From: an uncultured Planctomycetaceae bacterium
GTDB taxonomy: Bacteria > Planctomycetota > Phycisphaerae > UBA1845 > UTPLA1
Length of the DNA: 5,626 bases
NCBI GenBank assembly: GCA_938008425.1
Contig: CALLKH010000037.1
Coordinates: 1-5,626, forward strand
Direction of reading: 5' to 3'
Part shown: positions 1 to 4,523 of the stretch, in pieces
Numbering within the stretch: position 1 is the stretch's first letter
Layout of the letters: every line of letters begins with the position of its first letter
Translations under genes and position numbers: made by a program
The notes under the pieces: model-generated
Database searches by the model: none
What the model saw: only the letters and a program-made list of their open reading frames with translations
What the model was told of the DNA's origin: nothing

Positions 1-2
1 GG

Positions 3-284
3 CTGCTCCTTCGCTATTTCGACAAGGGTATGAATGCGTACTTCGTCATTTTCACGCTGTCGACGCTCGGTCGGGCAGCGAGCCTGTTGCTGCTTCGACG
101 GGTGGCGATCGATCGCGCCCATCCCGTTCCGATGCTGATTCGCAATCTCACGGTGCGGCCGTCGGGCGGATCGGTCGATCGGCCGATCCTGACGAGCATT
201 GATGACGAGACGCGATCCGCGTCGCGCCGGGACTTGTTCGCGGACTCGCAGACCTCTCTGCTGGGCGACGAGGAACTGAATTGA
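3..284 (+). CDS. C-terminal fragment of a membrane protein, possibly an MFS permease
   Basis: The reading frame is open from the first full codon at position 3 to the TGA at 282-284, so the gene begins upstream of the window; the ATG at 30 is internal and has no good ribosome-binding site. The visible 93 residues begin with a hydrophobic stretch (residues about 12-30 of the fragment, containing YFVIFTLSTLGRAASLLLL) that looks like a final transmembrane helix. It ends at a basic RR boundary, and a polar tail of about 60 residues follows. A last helix followed by a cytoplasmic tail with the pattern FxxSxxGR is reminiscent of major-facilitator permeases, but no diagnostic MFS motif is visible, so the family is an inference. 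No T-rich terminator follows the stop. Codon use (C/G at third positions) matches the other genes here, which supports real coding. Confidence 0.6.
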   Translation: MLLRYFDKGMNAYFVIFTLSTLGRAASLLLLRRVAIDRAHPVPMLIRNLTVRPSGGSVDRPILTSIDDETRSASRRDLFADSQTSLLGDEELN

Positions 285-391
285 GGTCCGAATATCTTTG
301 AGCGCGATTTGTTCGCGACCGCTAATAGGGATCGCGCCGAATTGAGTTCGCAGGATCAATCTCCGAAAACATGTCTGTGGACCGCATTCCA

Positions 392-420
392 TTGAACCGG
401 TGCGGATGGCGGCGTAGAAT
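392..420 (+). promoter_or_regulatory. Sigma-70-like promoter for the small-protein unit
   Basis: TTGAAC at 392-397 (4 of 6 matches to TTGACA) and TAGAAT at 415-420 (5 of 6 matches to TATAAT) are separated by exactly 17 bp, the preferred spacing. Transcription would start near 427 and run into the 51-residue gene at 637 and the lipoprotein gene at 897. It is the best-spaced hexamer pair I found in the window. It is a match by eye to the housekeeping consensus; the organism's own promoter preference is unknown. Confidence 0.45.
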
Positions 421-550
421 GGCAGAAGCACGGGGCCATGGAATGTCGATATGAGGCCTCGTGGAGCGTCACGGCTGATCCGGCCGCGTCGCGTGATGCC
501 GATCGTGTTGAACTCGGCCGCCGGTAGTGCGGCCGTTCGGGCGAAAGGGT

Positions 551-574
551 GGCACCCGTGATTGACACGGTGCC
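551..574 (+). repeat. Imperfect hairpin in the leader of the small-protein unit
   Basis: GGCACCCGTG (551-560) can pair with CACGGTGCC (566-574) to give a 9-bp stem with one bulged C and a 5-nt loop, ATTGA. No T-run follows, so it does not look like an intrinsic terminator. The right half contains a perfect TTGACA (562-567), but there is no good -10 hexamer 16-18 bp downstream. It could be leader RNA structure or an operator; the sequence does not decide. Confidence 0.35.
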
Positions 575-636
575 GCGTTTCATCGCAACGTCAGTCCTCC
601 ACCTGATGAGATGCGAGTAATAGCGAGGGTGAATCC

Positions 637-792
637 ATGGATGCCGAAGGCGGAATTCTGAGGCCGTTGATTGAGATCTTCTTCACGTTGTTCCCGACGG
701 GGTACTTCCTGCAGATTCTCGATGTGATTGCAGCGCTGATTACCGGCGGCTTGCAGTTGCTGGGAATCGATGTGAACGTGGTCGGTTTCTAA
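637..792 (+). CDS. Small hydrophobic protein of unknown function (51 aa)
   Basis: The gene runs from ATG 637 to TAA 790-792. GAGGGTG at 625-631 sits about 7 nt upstream of the ATG and is a good Shine-Dalgarno sequence, which is the main support for such a short gene. The product begins MDAEGGILRPLIEIFFTLFP and is almost entirely hydrophobic from residue 10 to the end. It has isolated acidic residues (E13, D29, D45) and a Gly-Gly pair near residue 37, and ends in VNVVGF. It could be one long or two short membrane helices, or an amphipathic aggregate-forming peptide. No lysine occurs and R9 is the only basic residue, so a classical Sec signal peptide is unlikely. The lipoprotein gene follows on the same strand 104 nt later, and both are probably on one transcript. 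I do not recognise the family. A toxin or small membrane peptide is possible, but nothing in the sequence proves it. Confidence 0.6.
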   Translation: MDAEGGILRPLIEIFFTLFPTGYFLQILDVIAALITGGLQLLGIDVNVVGF

Positions 793-857
793 CCGGCGGT
801 CGTCCTGTGGTTCGCGATTCGGTGCGCGCGGCGACGTGGCCGGCGCCTGTATAGACG

Positions 858-880
858 GGTTGACGCTTCGGCGATCAACC
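858..880 (+). promoter_or_regulatory. C(UUCG)G stem-loop just before the lipoprotein ribosome-binding site
   Basis: GGTTGACGC (858-866) pairs with GCG (871-873) and TCAACC (875-880), leaving A874 as a bulge. The loop is TTCG closed by C-G, the exceptionally stable cUUCGg tetraloop. The stem ends 4 nt before the GAGGT ribosome-binding site (885-889), so the hairpin leaves the site accessible. It could be a processing or stability element between the two small genes. There is no U-tract, so it is not a standard terminator. Confidence 0.5.
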
Positions 881-896
881 GTGCGAGGTAACGCTC

Positions 897-1100
897 ATGT
901 TTCGATTGAATCGAGTTCTGAATTCGAACAAGTGCAAGGTTCTCTCGCTGTTCATTCTGGCTTGTCTCCCGCTTCTGACGGGATGCGTGGCCGAACTGAG
1001 CGCGATCACCTTCGGCAGCGTGTTCTTTCTCGATCTGGCGCTGACCCCGGTGCGTTCGCTGCTCGGCGCGCTGGCGCTGGACCTCGTCAACACGCTTTGA
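897..1100 (+). CDS. Small predicted lipoprotein of unknown function (67 aa)
   Basis: ATG 897 is preceded by GAGGT (885-889) at 7-nt spacing; the stop is TGA 1098-1100. The N-terminus is a type II signal peptide. It has a basic n-region (R3, R6, K12, K14), a hydrophobic core (residues 15-27, VLSLFILACLPLL), and a lipobox L27-T28-G29-C30 that fits [LVI][ASTVI][GAS]C, with C30 as the predicted lipidated residue. The mature part is only 38 residues and mostly hydrophobic, with the repeated pattern of L/A/F and few charges (E33, D41, R48, D63). It is therefore probably embedded in or lying on a membrane. It lies 104 nt after the 51-residue gene and about 90 nt before a strong terminator, so the two small genes form a compact unit. 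No known family recognised. The lipobox and the ribosome-binding site together make this a confident gene, but function is open. Confidence 0.72.
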   Translation: MFRLNRVLNSNKCKVLSLFILACLPLLTGCVAELSAITFGSVFFLDLALTPVRSLLGALALDLVNTL

Positions 1101-1190
1101 TGTTGAGGTCGGTCTGACGGTCGCGCCGGACGGCGCGCGTCGTTCGATCATTATCGGCCATCCTCGCGGCTGGTACCTGTTCATGAAATG

Positions 1191-1229
1191 AAAGCGGGCG
1201 CATCGATTGAATCGATGCGCCCGCTTTTT
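1191..1229. terminator. Bidirectional intrinsic terminator
   Basis: A perfect 17-bp stem (1191-1207 with 1211-1227) closes on a 3-nt TGA loop. On the + strand it ends in TTTTT (1225-1229). On the minus strand it is followed by TTTCATTTCA, a weaker U-rich tail. It sits between two convergent units: 91 nt after the lipoprotein stop and 38 nt after the stop of the minus-strand secretin-like gene. It can therefore serve both. Ten of the first twelve base pairs at the base of the stem (1194-1203) are GC-rich, which strengthens the call. Confidence 0.9.
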
Positions 1230-1266
1230 CAATTCCAGGGGGTCGCGCCATTGCGCTCAACCGGCG

Positions 1267-2370
1267 TCAGTCCTTATTCGAACTCGGGATTCGCACGGCC
1301 AGAATCACCGACTCGCCGGGGTCCCATCCGCTCGGCGCGCTGCCGAGGACGAGGAATTCATCGCGATTGCTGGTCAGCGTGGTGCGGAGCATGAATCTCG
1401 GGCCGGGCTTGCCCTCGGCATCGATGAGTCGCAACTCGCTGATGATCGAGAAAGTCATCGGGCCGGTCGGCGTGCCCGTCTCCATCTTGCCGTTGATTAG
1501 AATGTCGGCCCGTTTGCCGACGCCCCCGCTGAGCTCAAACGCCTTGTCCTGCGTGACGACCGTCGCCATTCGTGCCAGGTACTCAATCGACCCGAATCGC
1601 GTGAGTTCGTCGGCAACGGCCCTGAGGTCCTCGGGCGTATCGAGCTTTTCGCGCGACGGCCCGGCTGCCTTGGCGCTGCCGAGGAAGAAGACAAACTCCA
1701 CTTCGCACGACACCAGCGGCTGGTCGAGGCCGGCGATGACCTTTTTGACGCGGTCGTTTTCTGCGGCAGTGCCGTCGAGGAGGATCATCGATCGCGCTGA
1801 ATCGGCCGAGAAGTTCAGGCTATTGCGCAAGCTGGTCTGACTGAGCTGCACGACGATGTCGCGCGGGTCGCGGTTGACGATTTGAATAATTTCGAGACGG
1901 CCTTCTTCTGCGGTCCGGGTGGCGGGGTTGTCGAGTGTACTGATGAAATGTTCAACGTGCCCGACTAGATCCTCCGGTCCGACGAAGATCAAACTTTGGG
2001 TGCGATCATCCGGCGTCGTGACTTCGCCGAATTGCTGGTTGATGATGCGCGAAACGGTGGAAAGCGATGCATACTTGATGGGGAAGACCAGGATTCTTGA
2101 ATCGGGAATCTGCGCCGAATCGGGCAGGGCGGCCGTTCGAGTCTGTCGCCCTACATTGGAAGAGCGGTCGCCGGCCGGCTCAGTTCCGGCGCGCCTGCCG
2201 CCGTGAACGGTCGAGGGAGATTGCTTCGAGGCCGGCGGCGGCTCCTGGTTCGCCTGGGCCAAAATGGCGGGGAATACCGACGAAACCGCATCCGGCGACG
2301 GATCGACCGCGGCATCCCATGTGAGTGGAAGAAGTGTTGAGAGTATGGAAAGGCTGAGAGAGATCATCAT
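1267..2370 (-). CDS. Secretin N-domain (NolW-like) protein, third gene of the sigma operon
   Basis: The 367-residue product has a hydrophobic N-terminus (residues 1-17) that could be a signal peptide, although it lacks the usual basic residues. A Pro/Ser/Ala-rich linker follows (about 24-90). Then come two consecutive repeats (about 92-148 and 158-217), each with the secretin N1/NolW signature. The pattern is a strand (ILVFPIKYA; LEIIQIVNR), a helix, a central 'D-x-R-(T/S)-x-x-L-I-F/L' strand (DDRTQSLIFVG; DSARSMILLDG), and a helix ending in LD-x-P. Residues 219-367 begin with VSCEVEFVFF, resembling the start of a secretin core, and end in beta-rich segments such as FLVLGSAP and SVILAVRI. They are shorter than, and only faintly like, a full secretin barrel domain (about 149 residues in total). 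Known secretins form outer-membrane channels for type II/III secretion and type IV pili; this one probably does not form a classical channel. ATGATG gives two possible starts: AAGGAG (2380-2375) is 4 nt from the first ATG (2370) and 7 nt from the second (2367), so the second start is the better spaced. That AAGGAG overlaps the anti-sigma stop codon, which implies translational coupling. Confidence 0.8.
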   Translation of the reverse strand: MMISLSLSILSTLLPLTWDAAVDPSPDAVSSVFPAILAQANQEPPPASKQSPSTVHGGRRAGTEPAGDRSSNVGRQTRTAALPDSAQIPDSRILVFPIKYASLSTVSRIINQQFGEVTTPDDRTQSLIFVGPEDLVGHVEHFISTLDNPATRTAEEGRLEIIQIVNRDPRDIVVQLSQTSLRNSLNFSADSARSMILLDGTAAENDRVKKVIAGLDQPLVSCEVEFVFFLGSAKAAGPSREKLDTPEDLRAVADELTRFGSIEYLARMATVVTQDKAFELSGGVGKRADILINGKMETGTPTGPMTFSIISELRLIDAEGKPGPRFMLRTTLTSNRDEFLVLGSAPSGWDPGESVILAVRIPSSNKD

Positions 2371-2378
2371 TCGACTCC

Positions 2379-2972
2379 TTATCGGCTTAAGTTCTCTTCA
2401 AGAGACTGTTCGTTCATGAAAGTCGCACCCGGGTTGTTGTCATCATTCGATTCGGCTTCGGCCGGGTCCGTCGGCGCCGACGGGCGGTCGTAGATCCAGA
2501 CCAAATGAATTCTCGGATTCTGCGTTTCCATTCGCACCGGCATCCGGTTAGCGCCGACATCGATGACCGGTCTGGATTCCGGAATCGCGACCGGGGGTTC
2601 GATTTCGGCCACTTCGATGACGGCGCCCGGACCTTCCGATATGTGCTCCACAAGTTGGGGCGATCGCGACGATCTTGCGAATTGCATCGCCGCGATGAGG
2701 GTTCCGACGGCGAGCAACACGGCGGCGGCCGCACGCCAACCGCGCAACCAGCGGACCGCGGTCTGTTCCGGCCCGCGCGGAGCGGCGACGATGCGATCGG
2801 CCGCCTGTGAAAGCGCGAGCAGGTCTGCTGCGAGAACGCGATGGGCGTCGAAAAACTCCCGGCATTCCCGGCAGGTTGTCAGATGGGCCTCGATCTGGTC
2901 CCGCTCGTTCGGAGCGAGAAGATCGTCGAGCCAGTCGTCCATGCGACTCTGAATGTCCTGGCACGGCGTCAT
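2379..2972 (-). CDS. Membrane-anchored zinc-finger anti-sigma factor
   Basis: The 197-residue protein carries an anti-sigma zinc finger at its N-terminus. C4, H30, C34 and C37 form the H-x3-C-x2-C arrangement of the zf-HC2/ZAS family, with C4 as the likely fourth ligand. This domain binds and holds an ECF sigma factor in the cytoplasm. A single transmembrane helix follows (about 80-99, Ala/Leu/Val-rich after WLRGWR), so the last roughly 98 residues should lie outside the cytoplasmic membrane. This outer part contains the stretch RIHLVWIYD (near 153-161), which may be a small folded segment, and ends in an acidic/Asn-rich tail. The start codon overlaps the sigma gene's stop by 4 nt (ATGA, 2972-2969), with GGAG (2983-2980) 7 nt upstream. 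Anti-sigma genes placed directly after their ECF gene normally regulate it; that pairing is established for the family and inferred here. How the signal releases sigma is not visible. Confidence 0.9.
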   Translation of the reverse strand: MTPCQDIQSRMDDWLDDLLAPNERDQIEAHLTTCRECREFFDAHRVLAADLLALSQAADRIVAAPRGPEQTAVRWLRGWRAAAAVLLAVGTLIAAMQFARSSRSPQLVEHISEGPGAVIEVAEIEPPVAIPESRPVIDVGANRMPVRMETQNPRIHLVWIYDRPSAPTDPAEAESNDDNNPGATFMNEQSLEENLSR

Positions 2973-3526
2973 GCGCTGGCTCCGTTTGGCAATTCAGCAG
3001 GTGCGGCTCGGTCGACCAGGGTTCGCCGCGCCTGGTGCACATGCCCGCGGACGGCGGATTCGCTGAGCTCCATGATCCTGGCGATATCGGCATAGTCCAT
3101 TTGTTGTTGCATCCGCAGCACGATGGCGATTCGCTGCTGGGCGGGAAGCGCCTCGATGGCGGTTCGAAGCCGTTCCAACTGCTCGGCTTTCTCGACGTGA
3201 TGCGCGGGATCCTCGCCGGTCGCGGGTTCATTCCAGTCGGCCAGCGGTTCGGGCTTCGATCGGCGGCGGAAATTGAGCGACAGGTTGCCGACGGTTCGAA
3301 ACATCCAGGGTCCGAATCGCTCTTCGCCGGCGGCGATCTGCTTTGAGATAGCGAGTTGGAAGGCGTCCTGCACGATTTCCTCCGCGTCGTCGCGGTTCCA
3401 GATCAGCTTTACGGCGTAGCGAACAAGTCGACGCCGAAAATCCTCCAATGCGGCGCGCTCCGAGAGGCCGGAGACGAGCGCCGGGCGATCTTGAGCGTGG
3501 GACGTCGGCTGGAGGGCGTAGGTCAT
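2969..3526 (-). CDS. ECF-type RNA polymerase sigma factor
   Basis: The 185-residue product has the two ECF domains. Sigma region 2 covers about residues 29-89; RYAVKLIWNRDDAEEIVQDAF contains the core-binding and -10-recognition helices, and FGPWMFRTVGNLSLNFRRR is the typical end of region 2. Sigma region 4 covers about 120-171, with ALPAQQRIAIVLR leading into the helix-turn-helix YADIARIMELSESAVRGHVHQARRTL that reads the -35 element. No region 1 or 3 is present, and the length is usual for ECF factors. ATG 3526 is the earliest possible start, because an in-frame TGA lies only three codons upstream. The ribosome-binding site is weak (a GGGGTG stretch about 12 nt before the ATG), and that stretch can be paired in the leader. 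It is the first gene of a three-gene operon with its anti-sigma factor and the secretin-like gene. ECF factors often activate their own operon. I could not find a clear ECF-type -35/-10 pair, so autoregulation is unproven. Confidence 0.93.
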   Translation of the reverse strand: MTYALQPTSHAQDRPALVSGLSERAALEDFRRRLVRYAVKLIWNRDDAEEIVQDAFQLAISKQIAAGEERFGPWMFRTVGNLSLNFRRRSKPEPLADWNEPATGEDPAHHVEKAEQLERLRTAIEALPAQQRIAIVLRMQQQMDYADIARIMELSESAVRGHVHQARRTLVDRAAPAELPNGASA

Positions 3527-3538
3527 TTCGCTCGATCA

Positions 3539-3581
3539 CCCCGAGGCTCAACTTGCCTCGCACGTTTGATCTGTCTCGGGG
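3539..3581 (-). promoter_or_regulatory. Two competing hairpins in the sigma-gene leader
   Basis: Just upstream of the sigma start (3526), the segment 3547-3539 (GCCTCGGGG in the mRNA sense) can pair in two ways. One is with CGAGGC at 3560-3555 (6 bp, 7-nt loop). The other is with CCCCGAG at 3581-3575 (7 bp, through 3545-3539). The pairings share bases and exclude each other. Only the second covers the GGGG of the weak ribosome-binding site. This arrangement would allow a translational switch, but no ligand-binding core of a known riboswitch is recognisable. Confidence 0.35.
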
Positions 3582-3595
3582 AACGCATTTGTTTG

Positions 3596-3616
3596 ATTTT
3601 ACAGCCGTTTTTTTTT
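3596..3616 (-). promoter_or_regulatory. Possible promoter of the sigma operon: -10-like TAAAAT and an A9 tract
   Basis: On the minus strand TAAAAT (3601-3596) matches five of six positions of the sigma-70 -10 box and sits about 70 bp before the sigma start. A run of nine A's (3616-3608) lies 6 bp upstream of it, within the usual spacer. No good -35 hexamer is found 16-18 bp upstream; the closest, TTGAAT (3629-3624), is 22 bp away. The local A/T richness stands out in this GC-rich DNA and fits a promoter, but the hexamer match alone is weak. Confidence 0.25.
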
Positions 3617-3859
3617 CGGTCTCATTCAATTCCCGGATCGAGCGTCCTTTTTCCATCCAGCGGCAGGTCCACTTATCCCGTCCATTCACCCCATAACGGG
3701 GTTCTGCGCCCACGCGATGACAAGCAGTGGTCCCCGCGCGCCGATAGCTCCTGTGATTCGGCCCCGCGCTCGCCCGCGGCCGAATCCAGCGCGACTCGCC
3801 TCGCCCGGCGTTTGGATCGAACGCCGGTGCGACGCGTCGCGAAAAGGGGGAGGGGCGAC

Positions 3860-4393
3860 ATGTCGGATGAATCCATTCCGCTGTACGACGGTGAGCCGAG
3901 CGGCGCCGTCATCCGGCACGAAACGCATTCGCTGGGTCCTTCGAGGGGAACCGGCGGCGCGGTCTCGGCGCGCCGCAAGTCAGCCCGGCACGATTGTGAG
4001 CGGGTTCAGGTCTGCTTCACGGTGCAGGATCCGACGCGCCGCGCGGAAAACGCCAATTGCCCGGTGGTGAATCTTTCGAAGACCGGCATTGCGATCGAAT
4101 ACGACGTCAAACTGCGCGCCGGCGTTCCGTGTTCGATCGCCTATCGAACCGTCAGCCACCAGGACGTCCGGGTTAGCGGCGTCGTGCGTCATTGTCGCGA
4201 CATCGGTGGCGGACACTATCAACTCGGAATCAAGTTCACCCGGGATCTCAAGTTCGAAGAATTGCGCCCCGCGAGATTCCGACAGGGCCGCGACGTTGCT
4301 CCCGGGCTGCAACTTCGGCCGCTTGCCGCGCGGACAGACGAAGTCGATGACGCCCCGGATTCTGACGGCGCCGCGGAACCGGTTGCTGAATGA
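3860..4393 (+). CDS. PilZ-domain protein, probable c-di-GMP effector
   Basis: The start ATG at 3860 is preceded by a purine-rich GGAGG (3849-3853) with 6-nt spacing; the product is 177 residues. The open frame extends upstream to 3356, but that part lies antisense to the sigma gene and has no ribosome-binding site, so I reject it. Residues about 38-130 form a PilZ domain. R39-K-S-A-R43 is the RxxxR motif, N71-L-S-K-T-G76 is the (D/N)xSxxG motif, and GHYQLGIKF (118-126) is the typical closing strand. With both motifs intact, c-di-GMP binding is likely. The flanks (1-37 and 131-177) are polar, low in hydrophobic residues and probably disordered. There is no output domain and no membrane segment, so it would act through a partner protein. 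Stand-alone PilZ proteins control motility, secretion or polysaccharide synthesis; which of these applies here cannot be read from the neighbours. The gene diverges from the sigma operon and precedes the prenyltransferase gene by 130 bp on the same strand. Confidence 0.88.
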   Translation: MSDESIPLYDGEPSGAVIRHETHSLGPSRGTGGAVSARRKSARHDCERVQVCFTVQDPTRRAENANCPVVNLSKTGIAIEYDVKLRAGVPCSIAYRTVSHQDVRVSGVVRHCRDIGGGHYQLGIKFTRDLKFEELRPARFRQGRDVAPGLQLRPLAARTDEVDDAPDSDGAAEPVAE

Positions 4394-4523
4394 TTTCCGC
4401 ATGTTTCGGGCCGCAATCAATCCGCTTATCGGCCGACCGATTGACCGGTCTCCTGTTTGACGGCGGGATCGGTTTCGAGGACATTGTCGCCTCGTCGCCG
4501 TGGCCCAAGAGGCGTGACTCCGA

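Larger units (their letters stand above)
285..636. other. 352-bp region without a convincing protein gene
   Basis: I see no ORF with a credible start and ribosome-binding site on either strand. A 75-residue minus-strand ORF (356-583) has no recognisable domain or ribosome-binding site and is arginine/serine/proline-rich, as chance ORFs in GC-rich DNA often are. The region does hold structure. GCGCGAT at 302-308 is repeated in inverted form at 331-337. There is a sigma-70-like promoter at 392-420. CGGCCG occurs at 515-520 and 530-535. An imperfect hairpin lies at 551-574. If the promoter is used, the small gene at 637 would have a structured leader of about 210 nt. Confidence 0.5.
3527..3859. 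other. 333-bp divergent intergenic region
   Basis: This stretch separates the minus-strand sigma operon from the plus-strand PilZ gene and must contain promoters for at least the former. It holds the competing leader hairpins near the sigma start, the A9/T9 tract (3608-3616), and an inverted repeat ACCCC-N5-GGGGT at 3688-3702 that could be an operator. The part from about 3720 to 3845 is very GC-rich. An open + frame runs through the whole region into PilZ, but I do not think it is translated. I found no small gene. Confidence 0.4.

Noticed and set aside
105..189. Palindromes rich in CGATCG (105-116 and 168-189)
   Set aside because: They lie within a coding frame with normal codon use and resemble the frequent GATCG words of this GC-rich DNA; no array or regular spacing is present.
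789..1232. 147-codon minus-strand ORF opposite the lipoprotein gene
   Set aside because: It runs through the terminator stem and is very Arg/Gln-rich without hydrophobic core; the + strand small genes have better start signals.
1188..1500. Plus-strand ORFs beginning at 1188 and 1207
   Set aside because: They start inside the terminator hairpin and run antisense to the secretin-like gene.
3356..3859. N-terminal extension of the PilZ reading frame by 168 codons
   Set aside because: The extension is antisense to the sigma gene for part of its length, crosses the divergent promoter region, is rich in Arg/Ser/Pro, and has no ribosome-binding site, while ATG 3860 has an excellent one.
4435..4450. 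Hairpin GACCG-N6-CGGTC after the PilZ gene as a terminator
   Set aside because: The stem is only 5 bp and no T-run follows it, so termination is not supported.
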